A stretch of 49,803 nucleotides of DNA, taken from positions 1 to 49,803 of the forward strand of contig CAYPWF010000026.1 in NCBI GenBank assembly GCA_964414345.1, read 5' to 3'. This document shows positions 17,960 to 27,079 of the stretch, one piece after another. This DNA comes from Desulfocorpusculum sp964414345. GTDB lineage: Bacteria; Desulfobacterota; Desulfocorpusculales; Desulfocorpusculum. How positions within the stretch are numbered: position 1 is the first letter of the stretch; every line of letters begins with the position of its first letter. The notes below the pieces were generated by a model. That model saw only the letters and a program-made list of their open reading frames with translations, was not told the origin of the DNA and ran no database searches. Both the position numbers and the translations under genes were made by a program.

Positions 17960-18218
17960 CTAGATTACCTCCCATGCTTACCAGGCCTTTGCTACCCGAG
18001 CTCTTCTGACTCTGCCTGGCCGGATCACTCTCCAAAACCGGTTACCCCGAGGGCTCAAGCCCAACCTCCTGAAATAGGGAACAGGAGCCTCTTCGGGTAT
18101 GGATCACTTTTTCTCATCATATCGATCACATAGCTTGCATTGTCCAAGACCAAGCAACAACATAGGCTGGAATGTCCTCTAGTGTTCCATCTTATCCTCG
18201 GCTCACATGAGATTCGGA
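17960..18218. other. Intergenic gap purH-purD, no gene seen
   Basis: About 260 bp between the IMP cyclohydrolase stop and purD. No continuation of the PurH formyltransferase domain was found in any frame, and the open frames here give low-complexity nonsense. It may hold the purD promoter, but no clear box pair could be identified. Confidence 0.5.
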
Positions 18219-18845
18219 CTAGCTGGCTCCGCAGGCTGATTTCCCAAGCCATCTGGCAATGAGCGAGTCATAGCGGCTTGTGAGCTCAAAGGCCTTCCGG
18301 GCCAGGGCCCTCGAGGTTGACAGGGAGATTTTACCTCCGTGTTCCCTTATCTCTCCCAACAAGGGCTCGTAGTCTTGAGGATCAACCACTACCGCAACCC
18401 CTGTGTGGTTCTTGGCTGCAGCCCTGATGAGGCAGGGACCCCCTATGTCTATCTGTTCGATGGCTTCCTGCTCGCTGCAGCCAGGTTTTTCTATGGTGGC
18501 CTCAAAAGGATAAAGATTGACCACCACCATATCTATGGGGTTGATGTTGTGGGCCTTGAGTTGGGCCAAATGTTCGGGCAGTTCCCTTCTGGCCAGGATC
18601 CCGCCGTGAATAAAGGGGTGAAGGGTCTTGACCCGGCCGTCCAGCATCTCTGGAAAACCTGTGATTTCTGCCACCTCCTGCACCTTCAATGAGGCCTCCC
18701 GCAAAGTACGGGCAGTCCCACCGGTGGATATTATCTCCACGCCCATGGATGCAAGCCCACCAGCGAATTCCACAAGGCCCTTCTTGTTAGAAACACTCAG
18801 AAGGGCTCTTCGAACCTCTATCATTCTCTTCATTTCACTCTGCAT
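18219..18845 (-). CDS. purH: IMP cyclohydrolase, free-standing PurH N-terminal domain
   Basis: Closes FAICAR to IMP, the last step of purine synthesis. The 208 aa cover only the MGS-like cyclohydrolase domain of PurH: RRALLSVSNKKGLVEFAGGL, IISTGGTARTLREA, TGFPEMLDGRVKTLHPFIHG, MVVVNLYPFEATI and QIDIGGPCLIRAAAKNH are all in place. The stop follows SRYDSLIARWLG, exactly where the linker to the AICAR formyltransferase domain would begin, so this looks like a designed single-domain protein, not a frameshift. Family knowledge: some deltaproteobacteria carry the two PurH activities on separate genes. The true start may be one of the internal methionines at codons 5 or 8. Confidence 0.92.
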   Translation of the reverse strand: MQSEMKRMIEVRRALLSVSNKKGLVEFAGGLASMGVEIISTGGTARTLREASLKVQEVAEITGFPEMLDGRVKTLHPFIHGGILARRELPEHLAQLKAHNINPIDMVVVNLYPFEATIEKPGCSEQEAIEQIDIGGPCLIRAAAKNHTGVAVVVDPQDYEPLLGEIREHGGKISLSTSRALARKAFELTSRYDSLIARWLGKSACGAS

Positions 18846-18903
18846 CCTTCCACCCCCTTGCTTATTCCAGCTTTTCCACGGCCTCCCAACTACCTCTTTC
18901 AGC

Positions 18904-21204
18904 TTATTTTGTCTCCCAGCTGTACACCCCTTCCCAGTCCCCTGAGGGGGGCTCTTCCGAAAGAGTTTTGCAACGTTGTAAGTAGAGCTTGGAAGGACCG
19001 TCCTGGGGAAGCAACTTCAGCACCTCTTGGAAGCACCCGGCGGCCTCCTCCCAACGCATTTCCCTGTAGAGCCCCAGTCCCCTAGCGAAAAGCTCCAACC
19101 AGGATGAATCACTGGATACTCCCTCAGAGGGGCTTAGGATCTCATAAATACGCACAGGCTTGCTTTTGCCTTTCACCCGTACCAGATCCACTTCCCTGCA
19201 GGGAATCTTGTCTTTCAGGAAAGAAGCCGTGAATTCGCTTACCAGGATATGGGTTCCGTATTGTTTGTTAAGACCCTCCAGGCGGGAAGCCAAATTAACA
19301 TTGTCCCCCATGACCGTGTAATCGAACCTGCGCTCGGATCCCATGTTCCCAACAACCATCTCCCCGGTATTGATCCCTATTCCGATGTCCAGTTCAGGAA
19401 GACCCCTGGGTCTCCACCTCTCTCGCAGTAGCTTTAGAGCCTCCATCATTTCCACGGCGCTCAGGCAGGCCCTCAAAGGGTGGTCGGCCTGGGGCAAAGG
19501 AGCTCCGTAAATGGCCATTATGGCATCTCCTATGTACTTGTCCAAAGTGCCCTCGTGTCTAAAGATGACTTGGGTCATCTCGGTCAGGTACTCATTGAGC
19601 AACAGGACCAGCTCCTCAGGTCTCAATCCCTCTGAAATAGTGGTAAAGCCCCTGATGTCGCTGAAAAGCACCGTGAGAACCTTTTGCTCACCTCCCAGCT
19701 TCAGCGCCTTGGGATCCTTGGTTATCTGTTGGACCACCGCAGGAGCCACGTACACCTGAAAGGCCCCTTTCAACCTTCTCTTCTCCTTTTCCTCCAAAAC
19801 GTATTTGTGCACTGTTACCCCTAGGTAGCTCAATGGCACAAGCAAGCTGGGGTAAATGGCGTTGAGCCAGTACCCTTGATTTATGAGCACCTGAGCGTTC
19901 AGGTAAAGCTGCCCCCAAAAAACCCCCAACATTAGGAGGGCCCCAGTCATAGGTCTGAGCCTCGGGAAAAGCATTCCCAAAAGGATTCCCAGTGAAAGCA
20001 GAACCAGAAGGTCCACAATGGAAACCCAGCCTGGTCTCTGTATGTAATCTCCCCTGAGTATGTTGTCCACAATAGTTGCATGCACCTCAACTCCGGGAAA
20101 GATGGGATCCAGTGGCGTCACCCTCAGGTCATAGATCCCTGTGGCCACAGCCCCCACAAGGACTATTTTTTCTCTTATTTGGTCCCTCTCAATGCGCTCC
20201 TTTAGCACGTCCACGGCCGAGACATAGGGAAAGGTACGGGCCTTGCCCCTGTAATTGATGATCAAAAATCCCTCTTCAGAGGTGGGGATCCAGCCTCCCT
20301 CCCATTGGATTCCCGCTACTCCGAAAGGCTCCAGATCCAAAATCAGCCAGGAAGGGTCCCTGCCCGAAAATCTTAGAGTTTGGATTGCAAGCGGGGCCAC
20401 CATGCTTTCCCCTAAGGCCATTGCCATGGGGGCAGCCCTTACCACTCCGTCAGGGTCAGGAACCATGTTAAAAAATCCTATGGCCTTGGCCGCCTGGATC
20501 ACAGAAGGGATGTTCCCCTTGACTCCCTTGGGCTTGGGCACAGGGAAATCCATGGGCAGTGAACCATGGCTTCTGACTATCGGGTAATGCATTTTCCCAA
20601 GCCAGCCCTTTGTCATCTCCAGTTTCTCTAAACTTGCCTCCTCTGATTCATGGGCTTTCATGAAAAGAAAATCACCCACTACCACCCGCCCTGACTCCTC
20701 TATGGCCTTTGCCAGCACTTGGTCCGGGTGAACGGTCTTCACCACCTGTTTCAAAAACTCGTTCATCCCGGGGTTCTCTCTCGCCAATCTGCTCAACTCC
20801 AACTTAAGCTCCTTTAGCAAGGCCGGAGAACTGTATATTTGTTCCTCCTCATAAAGTGCATCCAGTACTCCCGAGCGCCTTTCCGGCTCCGGCCAGGCTA
20901 TATCCAGGCCTATGACCTTGGCCCCTAGCCTGCTGAGGGCTTCTATGAGTTCCCCCATGACGATCCTGGACCAAGGCCATTGGCCCATCTCCTGCAGACT
21001 CTTCTCATCTATGGCCACTACCACCACCTCACCTGTGGTGGGAAGCTCTCCTCTCCACCTCAGCCTCTGGTCAAAGGCTTTCAGCTCAAAAAGCTCCAGG
21101 ATCAAAGGTCTGCTCAGGCAAAGACCCATAAGGAAAAAGGTAATCAATAAGCTCACTGTGAACCCTGTAAAGCGGAAAAGTTTTTTCGACTGGGGAAATC
21201 CCAT
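18904..21204 (-). CDS. CHASE2-domain adenylate/guanylate cyclase
   Basis: Membrane class III nucleotidyl cyclase; 766 aa. One N-terminal membrane helix (about 11-32) precedes a large extracytoplasmic CHASE2 sensor domain (about 35-390, with VVVAIDEKSLQEMGQWPWSR and VVRAAPMAM). Three membrane helices follow (about 395-460), then the cytoplasmic cyclase domain (about 505-690). The catalytic domain has the metal-binding aspartates in VLFSDIRGFTTISE and KYIGDAIMAIYGAP, plus GIGINTGEMVVGNMGS and DYTVMGDNVNLASRLEG. Absence of a clear EKxKGD-type substrate pair makes ATP versus GTP uncertain. A short TPR-like tail ends the protein. Confidence 0.93.
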   Translation of the reverse strand: MGFPQSKKLFRFTGFTVSLLITFFLMGLCLSRPLILELFELKAFDQRLRWRGELPTTGEVVVVAIDEKSLQEMGQWPWSRIVMGELIEALSRLGAKVIGLDIAWPEPERRSGVLDALYEEEQIYSSPALLKELKLELSRLARENPGMNEFLKQVVKTVHPDQVLAKAIEESGRVVVGDFLFMKAHESEEASLEKLEMTKGWLGKMHYPIVRSHGSLPMDFPVPKPKGVKGNIPSVIQAAKAIGFFNMVPDPDGVVRAAPMAMALGESMVAPLAIQTLRFSGRDPSWLILDLEPFGVAGIQWEGGWIPTSEEGFLIINYRGKARTFPYVSAVDVLKERIERDQIREKIVLVGAVATGIYDLRVTPLDPIFPGVEVHATIVDNILRGDYIQRPGWVSIVDLLVLLSLGILLGMLFPRLRPMTGALLMLGVFWGQLYLNAQVLINQGYWLNAIYPSLLVPLSYLGVTVHKYVLEEKEKRRLKGAFQVYVAPAVVQQITKDPKALKLGGEQKVLTVLFSDIRGFTTISEGLRPEELVLLLNEYLTEMTQVIFRHEGTLDKYIGDAIMAIYGAPLPQADHPLRACLSAVEMMEALKLLRERWRPRGLPELDIGIGINTGEMVVGNMGSERRFDYTVMGDNVNLASRLEGLNKQYGTHILVSEFTASFLKDKIPCREVDLVRVKGKSKPVRIYEILSPSEGVSSDSSWLELFARGLGLYREMRWEEAAGCFQEVLKLLPQDGPSKLYLQRCKTLSEEPPSGDWEGVYSWETK

Positions 21205-21400
21205 GACTTTGTACCTGTTCGGCGTACAGGCAAAAGATTCGCCCGGGTGCTACAGAGATGGGGCAAAGTACAGCGCAGAGCAGCCCCGAAGTCAACCAAA
21301 AGGGGAATTCCCATACAGACCCCCTTTTGATAGCATCATCGGGAAAGCCGAGACTCCAGGGGAAAACCCTCTCTAATCCGGATCAAGGGCCTGGTGAGGT

Positions 21401-23431
21401 ATGTGTTTCCAACTCTTCAATGTGGCTGAGGTGGCTTTGGATCTGCCCATACAAACCACCCTCACTTACAAACTTCCCGGGTGGATGCTGGAGCGCGTGA
21501 AGCCGGGATGCGTGGTCCGGGTGCCTTTGAGGAAGAAGCAGGCTTTGGGTGTAGTCCTGCAAGTTTACCAGCTCCCACAGGAGCTTCAGGATCTCAAAGA
21601 GGTGTTGGAACTCCTGGATGAGGAGCCAGTCTTCAGTGATGTGGAGCTTAAATGGTATAGCTGGGCTGCCAGATATTACATGCACCCTCTGGGAAGGGTT
21701 TTGAGCACTGCCTTGAGGCCTATGCTGCCTTTCCTGGCAAGGGCTAGGACTGGCAAAAAAGGGGACTGCGTTAGCGGAGAAGAGCCTTGTTTCGCACCTC
21801 CCTTTTCCTTGACCTCCCATCAGTCGAAGGCCCTGGAGCAGATCATACCTGCGGTTTGCCAAGACCGATTTGAGGCCTTCCTGCTTTGGGGGGTCACCGG
21901 GAGCGGGAAGACGGAAGTCTACCTGAGGGCTGCCCAGGCGGCCATGGAATGCGGAAAACAAGCTCTGGTCTTGGTTCCGGAGATCTCTTTGACTCACCAG
22001 CTTGTGAGGGAATTCAGATCCCGTTTCGGGGAGTGTGTTGCGGTGCTTCACAGCAGGCTCTCCAAAGGCGGAAGGGCAGCCGTTTGGGAAGGGGTACGCC
22101 AGGGCGGTTTCCCTCTTGTTTTGGGAGCCCGTTCGGCTGTTTTTGCCCCTTGCCGCAAGCTTGGTATCATCATAGTGGACGAAGAACATGACCCTGCTTA
22201 CAAACATGAGGAGGGGTTCAGATACAATGCCAGAGATCTGGCCTTGATGAGGGGGAAGCTCTCCCAGTGTCCAGTTCTTCTGGGCTCGGCCACCCCCTCC
22301 ATGGAGACATATTGCAATGCCCGCCAAGGCAGGTTCCGCATGCTTCGTCTGCCTGAGAGAGTGGGGGGAGGCTCCCTGCCCAAGACGCAGATCGTGGACC
22401 TAAGAAGGAGCTTCAAGGCTGGAGGGAAAAGGTGCGTTATATCCCCTCCCTTGGAGGAGGCCATGAGGCAGACTCTGGAGAGAGGGGAGCAAGTGCTTCT
22501 TTTTCTGAATCGGAGAGGCTTTGCCACTTTCTTACTTTGTCCGGATTGCGGCCATGTTTTCAAATGCAACAATTGCGAGGTGGCCCTGGTTCACCATCTC
22601 TCCGACGCAGCGCTTCGATGCCACTATTGCGGCTGGAGGATAAGGGCTCTTCCTGTATGCCCTGGATGCAACGGCACAAACATCTCGGATCTGGGGGTGG
22701 GTACGGAAGCATTGGAGCTGGAGGTCAAAGAAAGATTCCCCGAGGCCAGGGTGGTTAGAATGGACAGAGACACCACGGCTAGGAAACACGCCCAGCGGGA
22801 GATGCTGACCAGTTGGAGAAAAGGGGAGGCGGATATCCTCATCGGGACCCAGATGGTAGCCAAGGGTCATCATGTCCCCAACGTGACACTTGTGGGGGTG
22901 ATACTGGCGGATACCAGTCTGAATCTACCCGATTTTAGGGCCTCGGAACGCACCTTTCAGCTTCTGCTTCAGGTGGCTGGCAGGGCCGGGCGGGGTGAGA
23001 GGGCTGGGAAGGTGATTCTGCAGACCTACAACCCTGAGCATCCGGCCGTGATCTTCTCAGCAGGAGAGGATTATGAATCATTCGCTTGGAGGGAGTTGGC
23101 TCTGAGAAAAGAGGCTGGATATCCCCCCTTCAAGCATCTGGCCTTGATACGTATCTCAGCACCTAGGGAGGATACCACCTCTCAAGCTGCATCCATTCTC
23201 AAGCATACGGCCTCAACAGTTTGCCTCCAGCCCGGCCCAGTTCAGTGGATTGGGCCTTCTCCGGCTCCCATCTCAAGGCTCAAGGGGAGATCCAGGTGGC
23301 AACTCTTGCTTAAGTCCTCATCCAGGAAGGAGTTGCACAAAAGCACAGCCCGAATTATGGAAGAGGCCCGCAAAAAGCTGCCCCAGCGTGTGCTCTTGTC
23401 AGTGGACATTGACCCCCAGTCCTTTCTCTGA
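21401..23431 (+). CDS. priA: Primosomal helicase PriA
   Basis: 3'-5' DNA helicase that reloads the replisome at stalled forks; 676 aa, somewhat short for PriA. N-terminal DNA-binding part: LPIQTTLTYKLPGWM and GCVVRVPLRKKQALGVV. Helicase motifs: GVTGSGKTEVY (about 163-173), VLVPEISLT, DEEHDPAYKHEEG and LLGSATPSMET. Zinc-binding cysteines are paired as CPDC, CNNC, CHYC and CPGC between residues 380 and 425. The C-terminal helicase lobe has LIGTQMVAKGHHVPNVTLVG and QVAGRAGRGERAGKV. A solitary plus-strand gene, with a divergent gap to the cyclase. Confidence 0.95.
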   Translation: MCFQLFNVAEVALDLPIQTTLTYKLPGWMLERVKPGCVVRVPLRKKQALGVVLQVYQLPQELQDLKEVLELLDEEPVFSDVELKWYSWAARYYMHPLGRVLSTALRPMLPFLARARTGKKGDCVSGEEPCFAPPFSLTSHQSKALEQIIPAVCQDRFEAFLLWGVTGSGKTEVYLRAAQAAMECGKQALVLVPEISLTHQLVREFRSRFGECVAVLHSRLSKGGRAAVWEGVRQGGFPLVLGARSAVFAPCRKLGIIIVDEEHDPAYKHEEGFRYNARDLALMRGKLSQCPVLLGSATPSMETYCNARQGRFRMLRLPERVGGGSLPKTQIVDLRRSFKAGGKRCVISPPLEEAMRQTLERGEQVLLFLNRRGFATFLLCPDCGHVFKCNNCEVALVHHLSDAALRCHYCGWRIRALPVCPGCNGTNISDLGVGTEALELEVKERFPEARVVRMDRDTTARKHAQREMLTSWRKGEADILIGTQMVAKGHHVPNVTLVGVILADTSLNLPDFRASERTFQLLLQVAGRAGRGERAGKVILQTYNPEHPAVIFSAGEDYESFAWRELALRKEAGYPPFKHLALIRISAPREDTTSQAASILKHTASTVCLQPGPVQWIGPSPAPISRLKGRSRWQLLLKSSSRKELHKSTARIMEEARKKLPQRVLLSVDIDPQSFL

Positions 23432-23438
23432 GTATTCT

Positions 23439-23463
23439 CTTCCAAGCCTTTGAGGCCTGGAAG
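23439..23463 (+). terminator. Hairpin after priA
   Basis: CTTCCAaGCC, loop TTTGA, GGCcTGGAAG with one mismatch, 8 bp after the priA stop. The following bases (CCTTCCCTC) are pyrimidine-rich but not a T-tract, so termination strength is uncertain. Confidence 0.4.
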
Positions 23464-23506
23464 CCTTCCCTCGGGTCGGGTCATCCAAGCTCCAAGAGGT
23501 GATTCC

Positions 23507-23702
23507 TAACCCGCACTGTTCACGATCAGTGGATAATACGGGCTATCTTAATGATGTGTCTGGACAAACCGGTCCATACTCAAAAGCGCGCTGCCTTTGG
23601 ATTTCAGGTTTGGTAGTGCTTTGAGTCGGAATATGCCTAAGTGGGTTGGGGTTTGAGGGCGTAGCAGCCAAAGTTAGGGGCTTTGGAGAATAATCCGGGC
23701 CA
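23507..23702 (+). repeat. Repeat A: full copy of the dispersed element
   Basis: 196 bp. The left end TAACCCGCACTGTTC (23507-23521) starts a 39-bp near-palindrome ending TACGGGCTA. The middle contains TTGAGTCGGAATATG, shared exactly with copy B. The right end GAATAATCCGGGCCA (23688-23702) is an inverted copy of the left end. It sits between priA and the DMT permease and ends 20 bp before the permease ATG. Confidence 0.85.
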
Positions 23703-23721
23703 AGAGTCTTGAGGGGGAAAA

Positions 23722-24603
23722 ATGTCTTTGAAGGCCAGCCTGGGGCTTTGGATAGCCTGTTTTCTCTGGGCCATTTCCTTTATAGCCACAAAGGTGGCCC
23801 TTGAAGGGGCGCCACCCCTTTCCCTGGTGGCCTTGAGGCTTCTGATTTCAGCAGGTTGCTTTGCCCTTTGGTTTTGGAGCCAGGGCCGGGGAATTCCTTG
23901 GCCGGGGAGGGGAACCATGGGGAAGCTCTTTGTACTGAGTCTTCTGGGCACAGGGCTGCACTATGGAATTCAGACCATCGGGCTCAGGTACACTACGGCT
24001 TCCAATGCCTCCATATATGCGGTGACAGGCCCTATTTCCATCACAGTAATAGCCGCGCTTTGGCTGGGAGAAAGACTCACAGCTCGAAAGGCAATAGGCA
24101 TCTCCATAGCTTTGGCCGGAGTGTTCTGGGTAATGGGGTGGGAGTCCTTAAGGGAGTTCAATCTTGAGGGCCATCTGCTGGGGGATGTGCTGGTTTTTGG
24201 GAGCATAATGCTCTGGGCGGGATTCACGGTTTACGGGAAGAGCTTGATGGAAGAAAGAGGGGCCATGGAGGTCATCGGCCTCACAACCATCATCGGGGCA
24301 GTTTGGATGATTCCTGTGGCCTTCGTGGAGATGGTGGCTCTGGGGTTTTCCCCTTTAGGAATCTCTTGGGAAGCCTGGGCTGCCATCGGGTTTTTAGGTG
24401 TTACCTGCTCTTTCATGGCAACCCTTCTTTACTTCATGGCCCTGCATGCCACCGAGTCTCAGAAGGTTGCTGTGTACCTTTACACCATTCCTCCCATGAC
24501 TTACTTAGTCGCTGCCCTGTATCTGGGCGAACACATAGGCCTGAACCTCATAGGGGGCTCCCTGCTCATCCTAGCAGGGGTTTACCTGACCGAGAGGGGT
24601 TAG
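23722..24603 (+). CDS. EamA/DMT-family permease
   Basis: Drug/metabolite transporter superfamily exporter of unknown substrate; 293 aa with ten predicted membrane helices in two EamA repeats (about 1-140 and 150-290). Landmarks: LWIACFLWAISFIATKVAL at the start, YTTASNASIYAVTGPISITVIAALWLGERLT closing the first half, and the second-half YLYTIPPMTYLVAALYLGEHI. A Shine-Dalgarno GAGGGGG precedes the ATG. Family members export amino acids, nucleotides or metabolites, and nothing here narrows it. Confidence 0.9.
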   Translation: MSLKASLGLWIACFLWAISFIATKVALEGAPPLSLVALRLLISAGCFALWFWSQGRGIPWPGRGTMGKLFVLSLLGTGLHYGIQTIGLRYTTASNASIYAVTGPISITVIAALWLGERLTARKAIGISIALAGVFWVMGWESLREFNLEGHLLGDVLVFGSIMLWAGFTVYGKSLMEERGAMEVIGLTTIIGAVWMIPVAFVEMVALGFSPLGISWEAWAAIGFLGVTCSFMATLLYFMALHATESQKVAVYLYTIPPMTYLVAALYLGEHIGLNLIGGSLLILAGVYLTERG

Positions 24604-24788
24604 CCCGGCCTCCTCTTGCATACTCAAAGGAGTGAACAGGCCTGGAGCGGCTCACTATCTTTCCTGGGCCCCGGGGGCCCATGGCAAGGCAGCCGCGGAT
24701 ATTTGAGACTTGGAGGCTTAAAGATCCTTGAGCTACAATTGATCAGGGTTCTCCAGAGGCAGGCATATGATAGAGAAAGAGACTCTAG

Positions 24789-24933
24789 TTGGGCGGGCAC
24801 TCTTCCGTCTTAGAGGACCTCAGATACCGGCTCAGCAAGAAGCCAGAGGAACGCATCCTGGCCATCGAATATTTGAGAAGACAGCAGAATGGAAGTTCAG
24901 AAAGACTTCAGAGATCTGCTCGCGTCATTGAAC
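24789..24933 (+). pseudogene. Remnant of a small partner protein of a nucleotidyltransferase module
   Basis: The frame read from TTG at 24789 gives LRYRLSKKPEERILAIEYLR, then RRQQNGSSERLQRSARVIEQ. This resembles, by memory, the short proteins encoded just before AbiEii-like nucleotidyltransferases (pattern ERxxAxExLRRQ...RLQRxxRVI). After the RVIEQ stretch the frame runs on into nonsense over the next gene instead of stopping, and the 5' end lacks a good start and ribosome site. It is probably decayed; function not assigned. Confidence 0.4.
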
Positions 24934-25077
24934 AAACATCAGGTTGGATACGTGATAGTCGGAGCTTATGCGCTAGGCTTCCACTCCGTTTCTCGTCACA
25001 CTGGAGACCTGGATCTTCTGATAGCTCCAAGCCCGAGGGCTACTTTAAGGATAATGGAAGCCCTGGGAGCGCCATAA
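24889..25077 (+). pseudogene. Truncated nucleotidyltransferase (AbiEii/MNT-like)
   Basis: 62 residues matching the N-terminal part of nucleotidyltransferase-fold proteins: FRDLLASLNKHQVGYVIVGA, then YALGFHSVSRHTGDLDLLIA with the DxD metal motif (DLD). The family usually runs to 150 aa or more, but this frame stops at 25077 and the next gene begins 33 bp later. The rest of the fold, including the third acidic residue, is gone. It overlaps the upstream partner remnant. I infer a decayed toxin-like or DNA-modifying module. Confidence 0.55.
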
Positions 25078-25110
25078 AACCTTGAGGGATCCTGAGCCAG
25101 GGGAGCGCTC

Positions 25111-25953
25111 ATGGCCAAAACAATCTTTCTTTTAGCCTTTGCCAGAGGGTTCTGGGCACCCATGGGAGGACTGGCCTTTCTCAGGAGAACCCCCGCCCTG
25201 TGGAAATATGCCCTGATCCCCGCAGTGCTAAATGTGGCGCTGTTCGGGGGGCTGGGGACCCTGTTTGTAATTCTCTTCCCTCACCTCATAGCCCAGCTTC
25301 TCCCCCAGGGAGATGCTTGGTACCTTTTCCTGCTCAGGGGGATCATGTGGGTGGTAGGCTCGGCTCTGATGCTCCTCTTTTTCCTGGTCAGCTTTACCGC
25401 AGTCGGCACCATCATTGCTAGCCCTTTTAACGAACTGCTTTCCCAACGGGTGGAGCAGCTCAGGGGAGGTACCCGCCAGGAAAGCTCCGAAGGGTTCTGG
25501 TCCCAGGTGAGCAGGACTGCCCGTTCGGCTTTGGAGTCGGTGAAACATGTGGCGGTCTATCTGCTGGGTTCTCTCCTGATCCTGCTTGTGGGTCTGGTGC
25601 CGGCGGTGGGAGCACCCGTCTCCGCAATCCTAGGGACCATATGGACTTTGCTTTTTCTTGCCCTGGAATTCGGAGATTATTACCTGGCCCGCCACTGGGT
25701 AAGGTTCACGGACCGATGGTGCATTGTTTGGGCTCATAGATGGGCCAGCATAGGCTTTGGTCTTGGCTGCTCCCTCTTGCTCCTCATTCCTTTCCTCAAC
25801 CTGCTCCTGATGCCAGGGGCAGTCACCGGTGGGACCCTTCTCTGGCTGGAAATCAAACCCCATTGGGAGGCCGTGGCAGAAGGGGAAGGAGGAAAGAGGC
25901 AGCCTTCCCAAGAGATCACGAAGGCCTCGCAACAGGGTTTAACCGAGTCATGA
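25111..25953 (+). CDS. EI24/CysZ-family membrane protein
   Basis: Integral membrane protein of the EI24 family (Pfam EI24, which includes the sulfate permease CysZ); 280 aa. The start FARGFWAPMGGLAFLRRTPALWKYALIPAVLN is typical, followed by membrane helices at about 30-50, 70-100, 150-195 and 215-240 and the internal loop ASPFNELLSQRVEQLRGG, a family hallmark. CysZ imports sulfate, but many relatives are uncharacterised. No sulfur-assimilation gene adjoins it, so the sulfate role is only a guess. Its stop overlaps the convergent kinase stop by 6 bp. Confidence 0.8.
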   Translation: MAKTIFLLAFARGFWAPMGGLAFLRRTPALWKYALIPAVLNVALFGGLGTLFVILFPHLIAQLLPQGDAWYLFLLRGIMWVVGSALMLLFFLVSFTAVGTIIASPFNELLSQRVEQLRGGTRQESSEGFWSQVSRTARSALESVKHVAVYLLGSLLILLVGLVPAVGAPVSAILGTIWTLLFLALEFGDYYLARHWVRFTDRWCIVWAHRWASIGFGLGCSLLLLIPFLNLLLMPGAVTGGTLLWLEIKPHWEAVAEGEGGKRQPSQEITKASQQGLTES

Positions 25954-26946
25954 ACAGAGTTGGGCCACCGTGTCCCTGAGTAGCGGGCAAGGCCACTGTG
26001 GATGTGCAAGGAGAAGTTCCTGGAGATGGGATAATGCCCCTGGAATCCACCTGAGGAAAAAGCTCTTAGCGCGGGTCTTCCCCAGAAAGGCAAAAGCCCC
26101 CAGGATTTGCAGGTTCCGGTGAAGTGCCACTAAAGGGTAACCCTCCAGAAAGGCCTCCGGGGAAACAGGCGCATACTCCAAGAGCCCTGCCAGGTATTCC
26201 TTGAGGATCGAGTCGCGCACATCTCGGGGCAGGCCGACGTAAGGGTCCATCAAAAGGGAGGCCACGTCGTACTGGAGGGGACCCAGTCGCGCCCCTTGGA
26301 AGTCTATTATTCCAGCTCGGCCCTCTGGGCTTAACAGAATGTTTCTGGACTGGAAGTCGCGGTGCATCAAGAAGGCAGGGGGAGCAAGTCGTGCTGCGCT
26401 GCGGGCAAGGAGAAGGAACTCCTCCTTGAGGCGGCTCTTGACCCCTTTCCATGAAGCATAGTCTTGCAGAAAGGCTTCCAGAAAATAACCCGATTCCCTC
26501 TCAAGCATCAGCCTCTCGTCATACCTTGAGCCCTGGTAGCACCAGCTCTCACTAAAGCCCTTTATCCCTTTGACTTGAAGTAACAGAAGGGCCTCCAAAA
26601 CCGGCCTGTAAAGCTCCAAAATCCCCTGATGCGAGCTCTCTTTGCAGACCGCTTCCTGAAGGCTCAACTCCCCCAAGTCCTCAAGCATTAGCCAACCCAT
26701 GTCCCTTTGGTACTCGTAGAGCTTTGGGACAGGAACCCCGCAACTGGCCAGGTGACGGCCTATTTCCCAGTAAGCGTCATTTTCGGCCGAGTGGCCTGAA
26801 TTCCAAAGGGCAATGAAACTTCCAGCCTTAAACTCCACTCTGAAAAAGCTCCTGTCAGAACCGTCAGAGGCAAGCGGCTTAGTGTTCAGAGGGGGGACTC
26901 CCCAGCGGGCCACGCATCGTTCATGGATCCATTCGAAAAACTCCAC
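25948..26946 (-). CDS. amgK: Aminoglycoside-phosphotransferase-fold sugar kinase (AmgK-like)
   Basis: Phosphotransferase of the APH/choline kinase fold. AmgK phosphorylates MurNAc or GlcNAc at the anomeric position in cell-wall recycling. Motifs: FFRVEFKAGSFIALWNSG in the N-lobe (nucleotide loop), GWLMLEDLGELSLQEAV in the hinge, catalytic MHRDFQSRNILL (HxDxxxxN) and metal-binding IIDFQGARLGP. About 332 aa from GTG 26946, which has GGGAGGG 9 bases ahead; the ATG at 26964 lacks a ribosome site. Directly downstream of a MurU-like gene, the arrangement seen in bacteria with the AmgK-MurU shunt, so the role is inferred from pairing. Confidence 0.72.
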   Translation of the reverse strand: MEFFEWIHERCVARWGVPPLNTKPLASDGSDRSFFRVEFKAGSFIALWNSGHSAENDAYWEIGRHLASCGVPVPKLYEYQRDMGWLMLEDLGELSLQEAVCKESSHQGILELYRPVLEALLLLQVKGIKGFSESWCYQGSRYDERLMLERESGYFLEAFLQDYASWKGVKSRLKEEFLLLARSAARLAPPAFLMHRDFQSRNILLSPEGRAGIIDFQGARLGPLQYDVASLLMDPYVGLPRDVRDSILKEYLAGLLEYAPVSPEAFLEGYPLVALHRNLQILGAFAFLGKTRAKSFFLRWIPGALSHLQELLLAHPQWPCPLLRDTVAQLCS

Positions 26947-27079
26947 CGAGCCGGTCCCTCCCATCCAAAAGCGGGTTCAGCCCCAGCCTTAGCCCTTTGT
27001 TCACCAAATCAAATGGCCCACAGAATTCGGCCTGCAGGATCTCGTTTCGCCCAAAACCCCTTTCCCCTCCCAGCAGCGC

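Noticed and set aside
18055..18252. Frame after the IMP cyclohydrolase as a possible remnant of the AICAR formyltransferase domain
   Set aside because: Its residues do not resemble that domain, and the cyclohydrolase ends cleanly at the normal domain border.
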